DNA of 64,000 nt from Thioclava sp. ES.031 (GTDB lineage: Bacteria > Pseudomonadota > Alphaproteobacteria > Rhodobacterales > Rhodobacteraceae), in the NCBI RefSeq assembly GCF_002563775.1, contig NZ_PDJO01000001.1:1746001-1810000 (forward strand), given 5' to 3'. The position numbers were made by a program, and so were the translations under genes. Numbering within the stretch: the first letter of the stretch is position 1; each line of letters starts with the position of its first letter. Shown here piece after piece: positions 1 through 8,673 of the stretch. The notes under the pieces are model-generated. The model was not told where the DNA came from and did not search any database. It saw only the letters and a program-made list of their open reading frames with translations.

Positions 1-473
1 TCGGCTGCCCGGTTCGGTTCGATGCCGAGCTGGATGCGCTTTTGCTGTCGCCCGAGACGTTGGCGCAGCCCAACATTCTTGGCGATGCGGGGATCTCGAG
101 TTATTTGATCTCGCATCTCGATGCCGCACTGTCCGAGATCGCCGACGAAATGTCCCTCGTGGCGCAGGCCAAGGACGCGATCGCGCAGTCGCTAAGTGAA
201 GGCACACCACGGATGGCAGATGTCGCGCGCGGTCTGGGTCTGAGCGCGAGATCCTTCCACCGGCGCCTGTCGGAGCAGGGCATGAGCTTCCAGACCCTCA
301 CGGAAGAGACCCGCCGGGAACTGGCCGAGGGGCTCCTGCGCGACGCGCGCTATTCGCTCGCCGAGATCGCCTTCCTGACCGGGTTCTCCGAGCAAAGCTC
401 CTTCACCCGTGCGTTCAAGCGCTGGGTCGGGCGGACCCCAGCCAGTTGCCGAAAGGACCTCTCGTCGCGCTGA
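1..473 (+). CDS. AraC-family transcriptional regulator (5' end outside window)
   Basis: The reading frame is open from the first bases, so the N-terminus lies upstream of the window. The visible part starts with the end of an arabinose-binding-like sensor domain (residues around VRFDAELDAL) and ends with an AraC double helix-turn-helix. The second HTH shows the family signature LAEIAFLTGFSEQSSFTRAFKRWVG (given here only in part by its key residues: A-F-L-x-G-F-S-E-Q-S-S-F-x-R-A-F-K-R-W). It acts as a cytoplasmic DNA-binding regulator. It lies 105 nt before an NmrA-like oxidoreductase gene and a small membrane protein gene on the same strand; such trios often include the regulator's target, but that is inference. 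Ligand unknown. Confidence 0.9.
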   Translation, partial: GCPVRFDAELDALLLSPETLAQPNILGDAGISSYLISHLDAALSEIADEMSLVAQAKDAIAQSLSEGTPRMADVARGLGLSARSFHRRLSEQGMSFQTLTEETRRELAEGLLRDARYSLAEIAFLTGFSEQSSFTRAFKRWVGRTPASCRKDLSSR

Positions 474-578
474 TCGACAATTGGCAGGCTCGGTCAAAAC
501 CGTGGCGGCGCCGGTCAAGACCGGGCAGCTTTCGGCGGCCTATCCTCTGGGTCACATCCGAACCAAGGAGGAAGCCCC

Positions 579-1406
579 ATGCACCCCGATCCCATCCTCG
601 TCATCGGCGCCACCGGCAAGACCGGCGCGCGTGTCGCCGCCCGGCTGGACGCCAAGGGCCGCGCGGTGCGCCGTGGTTCGCGGCTGTCCGCAACGCCCTT
701 CGACTGGGACGTGCCCGAGACCTGGGCCCCCGCGCTCGAAGGCGCCCGCGCGGCCTATGTCACCTATTTCCCGGACCTCGCCTTTCCCGGCGCGGTCGAT
801 AAGCTGGACACGCTCTGCGCGACCGCGAAGAGCGCGGGGCTTTCCCATCTCGTCCTGCTCTCGGGCCGTGGCGAGCATCACGCCCGTCTGGGGGAGGAGG
901 TCGTCCGCAGTTCCGGCATCGATTTCACCATCGTGCGCGCGGCCTGGTTCGCGCAGAACTTCAGCGAAGGCTATCTGCGCGATCCCATCCTCGCCGGTGT
1001 CCTGCCGATGCCCGGAGGCGATATCGTCGAGCCGATTATCGACATCGACGATATTGCCGATGTCGCAGTGGCCGCGCTGACCGAAGAGGGCCACAAGGGG
1101 GCGCTCTATGAGGTGACGGGGCCGCGGTTGATGTCCTTCGCCGACATGGCGGCAGACCTGTCGTCGGCCATCGGTCGACCCATCCAGCATCTCCCGATCT
1201 CTTTCGAGGCATTCCATGCCGAAATCGCCCGTGTCGGCGGGGATTTCGTGGCCGATGTCTTCACCGCAATCGCCCGCGAGACACTGGACGGGCGCAACGC
1301 CCATGTCACCGACGGCGTCGAGCGCGCCCTCGGTCGTCCCCCGCGCGATTTCGTCGACTTCGCTCGCGCCGCGGCCAGGGCGGGCGCATGGCGCGCCGCG
1401 GCGTGA
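579..1406 (+). CDS. NAD(P)-binding NmrA-like oxidoreductase
   Basis: A 275-residue protein starting with a Rossmann dinucleotide motif (GATGKTG near residue 10) and without the YxxxK catalytic motif of classical short-chain dehydrogenases, as in the atypical SDR/NmrA (HSCARG-like) group. These proteins sense or reduce with NAD(P)H; no substrate can be read from the sequence. The ATG at 579 has an AAGGAGG Shine-Dalgarno at 565-571, which fixes the start. It follows the AraC gene and precedes a DUF4345-like membrane protein gene by 35 nt, so the two are probably co-transcribed. Confidence 0.82.
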   Translation: MHPDPILVIGATGKTGARVAARLDAKGRAVRRGSRLSATPFDWDVPETWAPALEGARAAYVTYFPDLAFPGAVDKLDTLCATAKSAGLSHLVLLSGRGEHHARLGEEVVRSSGIDFTIVRAAWFAQNFSEGYLRDPILAGVLPMPGGDIVEPIIDIDDIADVAVAALTEEGHKGALYEVTGPRLMSFADMAADLSSAIGRPIQHLPISFEAFHAEIARVGGDFVADVFTAIARETLDGRNAHVTDGVERALGRPPRDFVDFARAAARAGAWRAAA

Positions 1407-1441
1407 GTTCCGCGCGAAATCTCAACGAAAAGGGAAATCCA

Positions 1442-1849
1442 ATGACACGTTTTCAGAAACTTGCGCTGGCCATCTCCGGCGTCACCGCGATCAGCATCGG
1501 GGCTCTCATCCTGACCACCCCGCAGAGCTTTTACGCGAGCTATGGCATCGCGCTCGGGCCCGATCCGAGCCTTCTGAGCGAGCTGCGTGCCCCCGGTGCC
1601 GGTCTCGCGGGGTTCGGTGTGGTCATGCTTCTCGGCATCCTCCGACCGGCGATGAGCCAAGCCGCTGTCGTGGCCGCGCTGACCGTCTTCCTCGCTTTTC
1701 CGGTCGGGCGCATTCTGGGGATCGTCGCAGACGGGATGCCGTCGAACGGCATCCTTGTGGCGCTTGTCCTCGAACTTGCAATCGCCGCGCTCTGCGTCCT
1801 CGCTTTCCGGCCCGGCGCGGGTGCGCAGGCCCGCGTGTCTCTCGGCTGA
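1442..1849 (+). CDS. Small DUF4345-like membrane protein
   Basis: A protein of 135 residues with about four hydrophobic helices. The segment with LGPDPSLLSELRAPG matches my recollection of DUF4345 proteins. The start at 1442 (MTRFQK) is preferred over the longer frame from 1388 because it follows an A/G-rich stretch (AAAAGGGAAAT) and gives a first transmembrane helix straight after the N-terminus. Function unknown. It is likely co-transcribed with the NmrA-like gene before it and ends 28 nt from a convergent permease gene. Confidence 0.7.
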   Translation: MTRFQKLALAISGVTAISIGALILTTPQSFYASYGIALGPDPSLLSELRAPGAGLAGFGVVMLLGILRPAMSQAAVVAALTVFLAFPVGRILGIVADGMPSNGILVALVLELAIAALCVLAFRPGAGAQARVSLG

Positions 1850-1877
1850 CCTCGGGCCGTGGCGGGAGGCCGGACAG

Positions 1878-2711
1878 TCAGGTCCGGTTCAGCCGCACGA
1901 ATAGCAGCCAGAACATCGCGCTGAGAAGCGGCAGGGTCACCAGCAAAACGAGGGAAGACAGGGCGAAGATGATCGGCACCTGGCTTTGCTGGGCTGCCGC
2001 CTGCACCCAGTTCCACACCGGCATGGTCTCTGATGTGCCGCGCAGGAAGATCGTGCGCATGACCTCGTTGAAGGACATCAGGAAGCCGAAGAGCCCGGCG
2101 CTGACGATGCCCGGCATCAGGATCGGAAACTCGATGTCCTTGAAGACGCGCCAGTCGCTCGCCCCGAGGTCGCGTCCCGCCTCGATCAGGGTATGGTCGA
2201 AGCGCAGGGTCACGACGAGCACGATCAGGAGGGCGAAGGGCAGGGCCCAGACGTAATGCCCCACGGCGATCGACCAGAAGCCCAGATCGAGACCGAGCAC
2301 GGACTGGCTGAAGATGAAGAGGGCAGCGCCCATCGACATGCCGGGCACGAAGAGCGGCAAGACGAAGACGAGGAGCATCGGGCCGGGGCTGGCCATACGC
2401 GGCACCGCCCGCCCGATCACGGTCGCGGTGATCGCGCTGACCAGACCGACGATCAGGCCGATCACGACGCTGGAGACGAAGGGCATGTGCCAATCGCTGC
2501 TGGCGAACAGCGCCTGATAGTGGCGCAGCGAGAAGGCGCCGGGGATGCCCGAAAGCGGATCGTTCGAGATCGACAGCAAGACGAGCCACAGCAGCGGGAA
2601 ATAGATCAGCCCCAGCATGGCGATGCCCATCCATTTGCCGAGCCGCTTCCAGTTCGGGTTGTAACTGGTTTCGAGCGGAACGGGGCGTGTCGTGGCGGTC
2701 ATGTCGGTCAT
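1878..2711 (-). CDS. ABC transporter permease, PotC-like
   Basis: A 277-residue inner-membrane permease with about six transmembrane helices. It has the conserved EAA-type loop (EAGRDLGASDWRVFKDIEFP region, key residues E-A-x-x-D-L-G-A) that docks on the ATPase subunit. It belongs to the polyamine/opine/2-aminoethylphosphonate (PotC) family. It is the last gene of a minus-strand operon that begins with pxpA near 8.3 kb, 22 nt after the partner permease gene. The substrate is unknown; the catabolic genes across the divergent promoter suggest an amine or amide rather than plain spermidine. Confidence 0.9.
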   Translation of the reverse strand: MTDMTATTRPVPLETSYNPNWKRLGKWMGIAMLGLIYFPLLWLVLLSISNDPLSGIPGAFSLRHYQALFASSDWHMPFVSSVVIGLIVGLVSAITATVIGRAVPRMASPGPMLLVFVLPLFVPGMSMGAALFIFSQSVLGLDLGFWSIAVGHYVWALPFALLIVLVVTLRFDHTLIEAGRDLGASDWRVFKDIEFPILMPGIVSAGLFGFLMSFNEVMRTIFLRGTSETMPVWNWVQAAAQQSQVPIIFALSSLVLLVTLPLLSAMFWLLFVRLNRT

Positions 2712-2733
2712 TGGTCTTTCCTTGTGCCCGTGG

Positions 2734-3666
2734 TCATCGGCGCAGCGCGAGTCTCGCGCCGCCGAGGTGGCGCAGGATGAGGGCCATCACCGCGAGGATC
2801 AGCAGCAGGAGACCGATCACGAAAGCGGAGAGGGCGGCGACGACGGGATAGCGCAGGGCGGTGTAGGCGCTCTCGATCGAGCTCGACAGCAGGTTCACGA
2901 AGCCGCCGCCCAGCATTCCCGGCTCGACCCAAGCGGCCAGTGCCGGTCCGAGCGTGAAGACGAAGCCCGCCATCACGCCGGGCAGGGAGAGGGGCACGAT
3001 CACCTTCCACAGGGTCTGTGCCGGGGTCGCCCCGAGGTCGTTGGAGGCTTCGATCAGGGTGTCGTCGATGAGGATGATAGCCATGTAGATCGGCAGGACC
3101 ATCGGGGGGAACAGGGCCGGGATCATCCCGAAATGCACCGAGAATTCCGAGTAGAGCAGCCAGTCGAGCGGCGCATCCGTGATCCCGGTCGACATGAGGA
3201 CGGTGTTGATCAGGCCGTTCTGACCAAGGATCGCGCGCCAGACGATCGTGCGCGACGACAGGTCGAGGAAGAACGGAATGGTCAACAGCGCGAGGAACAC
3301 GGCACGGGCCATCTGGCTGCGCGCTCCCTTGGCGAGCCAGAGCGCGAAGGGGAAGCCGATGGCGAGCTCGATCAGCGTCACGGTCAGCGCGATGCGCAGC
3401 GTGCGTAGCGTGACCTCCCAGCGCCCCGAGGCGAAGAGGCCCTTCCACGTCTCGAGGCTCGGCTCGTAGATCGTCTGGAAATACTCGGTCGAAAAGAAGC
3501 TGTAGACGAACAGGATGAGGAGCGGAACGATCACCAGAATGGTCCAGGCCGCGCAGATCACCCATAGCGCCACGGTTGCGACGGGGATTCTCATGGCAGG
3601 CTTGCGGCCTTTGTCCTTCGGTCTGGTCTGCGTCATGGGCGCATCCAATTCGGCGTTCATGGTCAT
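2734..3666 (-). CDS. ABC transporter permease, PotB-like
   Basis: A 310-residue permease with an N-terminal cytosolic segment rich in K/R, about six transmembrane helices and an EAA loop (E-A-S-N-D-L-G-A-T-P near residue 210). It pairs with the PotC-like permease to form the heterodimeric channel of a Pot-type importer. It lies 73 nt after the solute-binding protein gene and 22 nt before the second permease gene, in the same transcription unit. Confidence 0.9.
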   Translation of the reverse strand: MTMNAELDAPMTQTRPKDKGRKPAMRIPVATVALWVICAAWTILVIVPLLILFVYSFFSTEYFQTIYEPSLETWKGLFASGRWEVTLRTLRIALTVTLIELAIGFPFALWLAKGARSQMARAVFLALLTIPFFLDLSSRTIVWRAILGQNGLINTVLMSTGITDAPLDWLLYSEFSVHFGMIPALFPPMVLPIYMAIILIDDTLIEASNDLGATPAQTLWKVIVPLSLPGVMAGFVFTLGPALAAWVEPGMLGGGFVNLLSSSIESAYTALRYPVVAALSAFVIGLLLLILAVMALILRHLGGARLALRR

Positions 3667-3739
3667 CTATCTTCCTGTGGTGTTCGGCCCTTGGCGAGGC
3701 CGGGTAGCGTCCCCCGCAGGCGCGGAGGACGCGAAGGGA

Positions 3740-4948
3740 TCAGGCGTTGAGGAACCGCTGCCACTGCTCCTCGATGTCCGACGCGTTCTGCGGCGTCGTG
3801 GTCGAGGTGAAGGGCTTCTCGAACTTGCGGTTCACCTTGGCTTCGGTGGCGCGCAGGGCTTCGATTTCCGCGTCGCTCCAGCCGTTCTCTTCGGCATAGG
3901 CCACGCCGAGGTCCATGTTCGGGCCGGCATAGCCACGATCGCGGGCCTGAAGCGCACGGTATTCGCCGCCGAGGAAGTAGTTCAGCATCTTGTAGATGTT
4001 GTCGACATTGTCGCGTTCCATCGCGGGGGCGGCGACATAGGCGCCGTGGCCCCATTTGAAGTAGCCCTCGACGGTGTAGGCGTAACGCGTCGCGTTCTCG
4101 CCCAGCACGTTGTTGGCTTCACGCACTGCCGGTTCCCAGCAGTTGATCACGTCGACTTCCTTGTTGGTCAGAAGCTGGATCTGCTCCTCGAAGGCGCCGT
4201 AGAGCGTGCGGAACTGACCCGCTTTCTTGCGCTCGATGAGGAAGTCCGCGACCATCGCCGCTTCTTCGGCGGTCATGTCCGAGACATTCGCAATGTCGGC
4301 CTTGCCGGTTTCCTTCAGGTAGAGCGCGGCGGAGGGCATCGAGTAGCTCCAGCCCTGCCCGTAGGCGACGCGGCCGCGGGTGGCTTCGTCTTCGAACATC
4401 AGCGACCACGAGAGCTCTTCTTCGCTTTCGGGATCGACGCCGATGGCTTCGGGCACGTAGCCGAAGCTGTCGGCGTTGCCGATGACCGGAACGCCCCACT
4501 GGTTGCCCTCTTCGTCGGTGACGACAGGCGAGCGTTTCCAGGCATCGGACGTGCGCTCCCAAAGGGTGAGTTCGGGGTGGTCCGTCTCGATCTTGGCATA
4601 CATGCCGCGCGGGCCGAGGATGTCTTCGGTGCCGCTCTCGAAGATGTAGATGTCGGTGCTGTCACCGAGGTTCGACGCCATGATGTCGCGCATGAAAACG
4701 CCGACATCGTTCGAGGTGCCGTTGAGTTCGCACTTGATGCCGAGGCTGGCCTCGAGCGGCGACCAATCCTTGAGCGCGGCGGTCGGAACGCCGTAAGCCC
4801 GCACCACGGGCATATCCTGCGCCATCGCACCACGGGGGGCGAGACCGGTAGCCGCGAGGGCTGCCGTCCCGGCAACCGCGCCCATGCCGCGAAGCATGTT
4901 GCGCCGGGTCAGTTCGATCTGGTCGAACGTAGAGTGCTTGTCTTTCAT
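3740..4948 (-). CDS. Periplasmic solute-binding protein of Pot-type ABC importer (Tat signal)
   Basis: A 402-residue extracellular solute-binding protein of the PotD-like family. The N-terminus has a twin-arginine export motif (TRRNMLRGMG, residues ~14-23), then a hydrophobic stretch and an Ala-x-Ala cleavage site near residue 43, so it is probably folded in the cytoplasm before export. Acidic and aromatic residues in the mature part (for example NADSFGYVPEA and GWSYSMPSA) resemble amine-binding family members, but the ligand cannot be named. Its gene is between the ATPase and the permeases (82 nt and 73 nt gaps). Confidence 0.88.
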   Translation of the reverse strand: MKDKHSTFDQIELTRRNMLRGMGAVAGTAALAATGLAPRGAMAQDMPVVRAYGVPTAALKDWSPLEASLGIKCELNGTSNDVGVFMRDIMASNLGDSTDIYIFESGTEDILGPRGMYAKIETDHPELTLWERTSDAWKRSPVVTDEEGNQWGVPVIGNADSFGYVPEAIGVDPESEEELSWSLMFEDEATRGRVAYGQGWSYSMPSAALYLKETGKADIANVSDMTAEEAAMVADFLIERKKAGQFRTLYGAFEEQIQLLTNKEVDVINCWEPAVREANNVLGENATRYAYTVEGYFKWGHGAYVAAPAMERDNVDNIYKMLNYFLGGEYRALQARDRGYAGPNMDLGVAYAEENGWSDAEIEALRATEAKVNRKFEKPFTSTTTPQNASDIEEQWQRFLNA

Positions 4949-5030
4949 ATTTCCTTCTCCTGTTGGGGCTTCGCGCCGTCTCGAGCGGCTGCGTAAGCCA
5001 GTTTTCCCGAAGGTGGACCGATCGACGCGA

Positions 5031-6116
5031 TCAGCCCTTGTGTTCGGGGAAAATCACGGCGTCCGAGAGCTTCCAGCCAACCCGCGAGATGGCGCCCTTC
5101 TCGTTGGGCGCACCGTGCCAGGACCGCAGACGCAGCGTGCCCGCTTTCGTCTCGACCATCATGTCGGTGTATTTCCCGCGATAGACGCGGTTGGACAGGG
5201 TGGCATCGAGCCCGTCCTCGTCGGCTGCGACCGGTCCGATCCGTTCGGCCCGGATGGCAAGGTTGATGGCGCCGCCCGGCTGAATGTCAGAGGTGGCGAG
5301 AGTGCCGCGCACGACTGCGCTGCCGACCAGTTCCACCTCGCCGATCTCGCCGTCCTTGCGCAGAAGCTTGCCGTCGAGAATGTTCTCGTAGCCCATGAAA
5401 TCCGCAGCGAACCGCGTGACCGGACGGTCGAACAGGTCGAGCGGCGCGCCGCTCTGCTCGATCCGGCCGTGCTTCATCAGAACGACGCGGTCGCTCATGG
5501 TGAGCGCTTCTTCCTGAGAGTGCGTGATGTAGATGAAGGTCATGCCGAGTTTGCGCTGAAGCTCCATGAGTTCCAGCTGCATGTCCTGGCGCAACCGCTC
5601 GTCCAGCGCGCCGAGCGGCTCGTCGAGAAGCAGGATCGCAGGGCGGGTGACGACCGCGCGCGCAAGTGCCACACGTTGGCGTTCCCCGCCCGAGAGCTGC
5701 CCGATGGAGCGGTCGGCCTTGGCCCCGAGCTGGACCATCTCCAGCGCGCGCTTCGCTTCGGCTGTCGAATCCTGAGCCGTCCGGCCGCGGATGCGCAGGC
5801 CATAGGCCACGTTCTCGATCACGTTCATATGCGGGAACAGCGCGTAATTCTGGAACACCGTCGTGCAGTTGCGCTTGGCGGCAGGCAGTCCCACGACATC
5901 TTCGCCCCCGATGCGCAGGCGGTCGACCGAATAGGGCGTTTCCAGCCCGGAGATCACGCGCAGCATCGTCGTCTTCCCCGAGCCGCTGGAGCCGAGGATC
6001 GTCAGGAATTCGCCCTTCGCCGCAGACAGCGACACGTCCGACAGCGCGGTGACCTTGCCGTACTTGTGGACGACATTGCTGACCTCGAGCATGGGTTCGC
6101 TATGCATATCCTTCAT
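5031..6116 (-). CDS. ABC transporter ATP-binding protein, PotA-like
   Basis: A 361-residue ATPase with Walker A (GSSGSGKTT), ABC signature (LSGGERQRVALARA), Walker B (ILLLDEPLGALD) and switch His (ITHSQEEAL), followed by a C-terminal TOBE regulatory domain from about residue 275. This is the standard layout of PotA/MalK-type importers and powers the two permeases downstream. It starts 22 nt after the end of the GroEL-like gene, so the chaperonin-like gene is physically inside the transporter operon. Confidence 0.92.
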   Translation of the reverse strand: MKDMHSEPMLEVSNVVHKYGKVTALSDVSLSAAKGEFLTILGSSGSGKTTMLRVISGLETPYSVDRLRIGGEDVVGLPAAKRNCTTVFQNYALFPHMNVIENVAYGLRIRGRTAQDSTAEAKRALEMVQLGAKADRSIGQLSGGERQRVALARAVVTRPAILLLDEPLGALDERLRQDMQLELMELQRKLGMTFIYITHSQEEALTMSDRVVLMKHGRIEQSGAPLDLFDRPVTRFAADFMGYENILDGKLLRKDGEIGEVELVGSAVVRGTLATSDIQPGGAINLAIRAERIGPVAADEDGLDATLSNRVYRGKYTDMMVETKAGTLRLRSWHGAPNEKGAISRVGWKLSDAVIFPEHKG

Positions 6117-6138
6117 TTCATGTCCTCAAGTCAGTCGT

Positions 6139-7614
6139 TCAGTGAGAGTGATGGGGCGTGCGCAGCACGGCCGTCTCAAGCGTCAGAATCCGCAATGCGA
6201 GCGACAGCGCGAGGTCGAGCACGTCGCGCGAAAGCCGGGCCGGGTCCCGCACAGAGTCGGCGGGAAGGACGCCGTCTAGGGGCTCGAGCCCGGCGTTGCG
6301 TCGCAAGGCGCGTCCAGTCGCGCGCAGGGCTTCGCCAACAAGGGCCCGGGCGGCGCGATCGGTAGGGTCGGACGGACGTTCGGCTTCAAGGCGCGCGGCA
6401 ATTTCGGTAAGGCCGACGCCTCCACCTGTCAGCGTGCCGCCAGTTCGCGCCGAGCGCACCGAGGCAAGCGCACGTGCCATCCGTGCGCGCAAATCCGGTT
6501 CGGTCCTGTGCGGACCGATGAAAAGCTCGACCCAACGGCCCGAAAGACGGGCGTGGCGCCGTTGTGCATGTTCGCGGTCGAGAGCGAGATAGCGGTTGCG
6601 CTCGATTTCGTGGGCGATGTCTTGAAGCCGCAGCGCGATGGCCGCGGCGTCGCCGGCGGGGGCGGAGAAGGTCACGTGATCTCCGCTGCGCCGGAACGCC
6701 TCTGCCGCACCGAGATGCTCGGGCGTGAGCGTGTCGAGTGTCTGGCCGGTCTCGTCATCCACGAGGGTCGCGCCGGTCGCGAGCGCGAGGTCGCGCAGGA
6801 TTTCGGCGGCGCGCGGGCCCTTGTCGCGGGGTGTGATCGCGGCCACGCGCAGAACGCCAGCCTGCCGGTTGCGCTCCAGAAGCTGCTTGGCGGCGCCTTC
6901 GAGCCCCCGCGCCGCGATCAGCAGCGACTTGCCGCTCTGCGCGAAACCTTCGATCACGGGGGCGAGGCGTTTGAAATCGGTCAGGATGTCGTTGACCACC
7001 AGAACGTGGACCGCATCCATATGCGTCAGCACTCCCGACAGGAGCGGCTCCATGTCGGCGGAGAAGCCTTCGACATGATCGAGGCGCAGTCCGGGCTCCG
7101 GCTGGTCGCTCAGCTCGACATGACCCTCGGACCCTGCGAGTTCGAGCGCGCGGTCCAGGGCATCCGTCGCGTCGCCGGGAAGCGCGGCTGCGGCGAGGAT
7201 GCCTTCGATATTGCTCGTGTCCTGCGTGACGGCCGCGAAATGGCGCGTGATCTCGGGGCGCAGCCCGTCGACCGAGCGGATAAGATGGGACGGATGCACG
7301 CCTGCGGCGACGGACCGGCGTCCGGCAGCCAAGGCTGCGCCGGTCATCACGGCCATGCGCGAGGTGCCGTCGCCCAGATCGCGGTCCGCCGACACCAGCG
7401 CTTCCCGCAGAAGCACCTCGCTCGTCCCGTCCGCGCAGAAATGACGGGCGATTTCCGTGCCTGTGGTGGCGCGTCGCACGCGCGCGCCCAATGTGTAGAG
7501 CGCCGCGCGCCCGTCGGGGCCGAGCTTGGCCGCAATCGCGCGCAGAACCGGCGCGAGATCGTCCGTCAGCTCCGCCTGAAGCGAATTGCCCGATATGATG
7601 CGCACGGCGGTCAT
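6139..7614 (-). CDS. Divergent GroEL/Cpn60-like protein lacking the hydrolytic aspartates
   Basis: A 491-residue protein recognisable as a group I chaperonin along its whole length. LGPDG at 31-35 matches GroEL LGPKG; GDGTS at 81-85 matches GroEL GDGTT, keeping the Asp87 equivalent; an apical-like stretch has G-K-S-L-L-I-A-A-R; GGG at 397-399 and VRDP near 454-458 match nucleotide-contact positions (GroEL 414-416 and Asp495). By manual alignment the GroEL Asp52 position is Thr51 and the Asp398 position is Arg381, so both aspartates needed for ATP hydrolysis are gone. The Gly-Gly-Met tail is replaced by a His-rich end (PHHSH). It overlaps pxpA by 4 nt (ATGA), implying translational coupling, and precedes the ABC ATPase gene by 22 nt. 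No groES-like gene is next to it. A role in assembling the neighbouring enzymes is inference. Confidence 0.85.
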   Translation of the reverse strand: MTAVRIISGNSLQAELTDDLAPVLRAIAAKLGPDGRAALYTLGARVRRATTGTEIARHFCADGTSEVLLREALVSADRDLGDGTSRMAVMTGAALAAGRRSVAAGVHPSHLIRSVDGLRPEITRHFAAVTQDTSNIEGILAAAALPGDATDALDRALELAGSEGHVELSDQPEPGLRLDHVEGFSADMEPLLSGVLTHMDAVHVLVVNDILTDFKRLAPVIEGFAQSGKSLLIAARGLEGAAKQLLERNRQAGVLRVAAITPRDKGPRAAEILRDLALATGATLVDDETGQTLDTLTPEHLGAAEAFRRSGDHVTFSAPAGDAAAIALRLQDIAHEIERNRYLALDREHAQRRHARLSGRWVELFIGPHRTEPDLRARMARALASVRSARTGGTLTGGGVGLTEIAARLEAERPSDPTDRAARALVGEALRATGRALRRNAGLEPLDGVLPADSVRDPARLSRDVLDLALSLALRILTLETAVLRTPHHSH

Positions 7615-8345
7615 GCGGTGGTCAGCCTCGCCTCGTCCGTGAGAACCTGATGAACCGCCTTCGCGACCGCGATCGCGTTCGGCGTGTCGGAATGGACGCA
7701 GATGCTTTCGGCGACGACCGACACGTCCTTGCCGCTCACGGCGGTGGTCATGCCTTCGAGCACGGCGCGGCGGACTTTCTCGGCGACCGCCTCCGGCGCA
7801 ACGCTCTCATGCGCGCGCGAAATGATCTGGCGTCCGTCGTCATCATAGTCGAGATCGGCATAGAACTCGCAACTGAAAGTGATGCCGCGTCGGGTGAACA
7901 CCTCCGACATGCAGCAGTCGGAATAGGCGATCACCGGCAGACCGAGCGCCTCGGCCGCATCGGCAACGCCTTCCGCGACATGCATCTCGTTCTGCGCCAT
8001 TCCGAAGAGCGCGCCGTGCGGCTTGATGTGCGAGAGCGCAAGACCTTCGGCCGCGGCCAGCGCCTGCAGCGCGCCGGTCTGATACATGATGAGCGCGTAG
8101 ATCTCGTCACGGCGCATCTGCATCCGCCGCCGCCCGAAGCCCTCACGGTCGGGCAGGCCGGGGTGGGAGCCGACATTGATGCCGGCGGCCTTCGCCTTGC
8201 GCAGCGTGTCGCGCATGACCACGGGATCGGAGGCGTGAAAGCCGCAGGCGATGTTGGCGTGGGTGACGAAGGGCATGCAGGCCGTGTCGTCGCCGAACGC
8301 GTAGATCCCGAAGGATTCGCCCATGTCGCAATTGATCGTCACCAT
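7611..8345 (-). CDS. pxpA: 5-oxoprolinase subunit A (LamB/YcsF family)
   Basis: A 244-residue LamB/YcsF protein with the family N-terminus (TINCDMGESFGIY), the metal/catalytic segments (NIACGFHASDP, SHPGLPDREGFGRR) and HIKPHGALF. In PxpABC it is the subunit that, with PxpB and PxpC, opens the 5-oxoproline ring to glutamate using ATP. The start at 8345 is set by a GGAGG at 8351-8355 on the complementary strand. An upstream in-frame extension to 8420 runs through the operator and is unlikely. Unusually, pxpA is split from pxpBC, which are on the other side of the regulator gene. First gene of the minus operon. Confidence 0.9.
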   Translation of the reverse strand: MVTINCDMGESFGIYAFGDDTACMPFVTHANIACGFHASDPVVMRDTLRKAKAAGINVGSHPGLPDREGFGRRRMQMRRDEIYALIMYQTGALQALAAAEGLALSHIKPHGALFGMAQNEMHVAEGVADAAEALGLPVIAYSDCCMSEVFTRRGITFSCEFYADLDYDDDGRQIISRAHESVAPEAVAEKVRRAVLEGMTTAVSGKDVSVVAESICVHSDTPNAIAVAKAVHQVLTDEARLTTA

Positions 8346-8357
8346 CTCGGCCTCCAA

Positions 8358-8369
8358 ATGATATATCAT
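8358..8369. promoter_or_regulatory. Palindromic operator, copy 1
   Basis: The sequence ATGATATATCAT is a perfect 12-nt palindrome between the pxpA Shine-Dalgarno and its predicted -10 element. The core TGATATATCA occurs again at 9420-9429, before pxpB. The position over the likely transcription start suggests repression by the adjacent GntR/FCD protein. Confidence 0.65.
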
Positions 8370-8374
8370 GTATC

Positions 8375-8405
8375 CTATAACGACCGGATCACCACCTTGT
8401 GTCAA
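8375..8405 (-). promoter_or_regulatory. Candidate promoter of the pxpA-chaperonin-ABC operon
   Basis: On the minus strand a perfect -35 TTGACA (complement of 8400-8405) is followed after 19 nt by TTATAG (complement of 8375-8380). The spacing is slightly long and the -10 imperfect. The predicted start site would lie in the palindrome at 8358-8369. Confidence 0.45.
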
Positions 8406-8608
8406 GATAATCTTTCCCAAGGGGAAGCAGGGCGGGGCCGAAAACCTGCGGCGCCTCTTTGCGTCGGAAGCGAAAATCGCGTGACGTGATCGAATCTGGG
8501 CGGGTGGCTGATTTTTTGGGCAGGGCAGGGATGTCGGCAGCGAGGCCGGTGCGGCGCGGTTGGGTCGCCGGGCGCTGCTGGGGCATTTTGCGCAAGACGT
8601 GCTGGCGC

Positions 8609-8637
8609 AAAAAAGAGGGGCGGCACGATGCCGCCCC
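8609..8637 (-). terminator. Rho-independent terminator after the GntR gene
   Basis: On the minus strand GGGGCGGCA and TGCCGCCCC form a 9-bp stem with a 3-nt loop, followed by TCTTTTTT. It lies 36 nt past the regulator stop codon. Confidence 0.85.
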
Positions 8638-8673
8638 GGTGGGTGTCTGCTTGGGTTCTGGCCGGGTTCGCGC

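Larger units (their letters stand above)
8346..8673. other. Intergenic region between pxpA and the GntR regulator gene
   Basis: This 328-nt gap holds the pxpA promoter and operator at its left end and the GntR gene's terminator at its right end. Between about 8410 and 8605 I see no coding sequence or RNA gene. Confidence 0.6.

Noticed and set aside
3515..4996. 493-codon plus ORF over the solute-binding protein and permease genes
   Set aside because: Antisense to clear ABC transporter genes; no recognisable domain.
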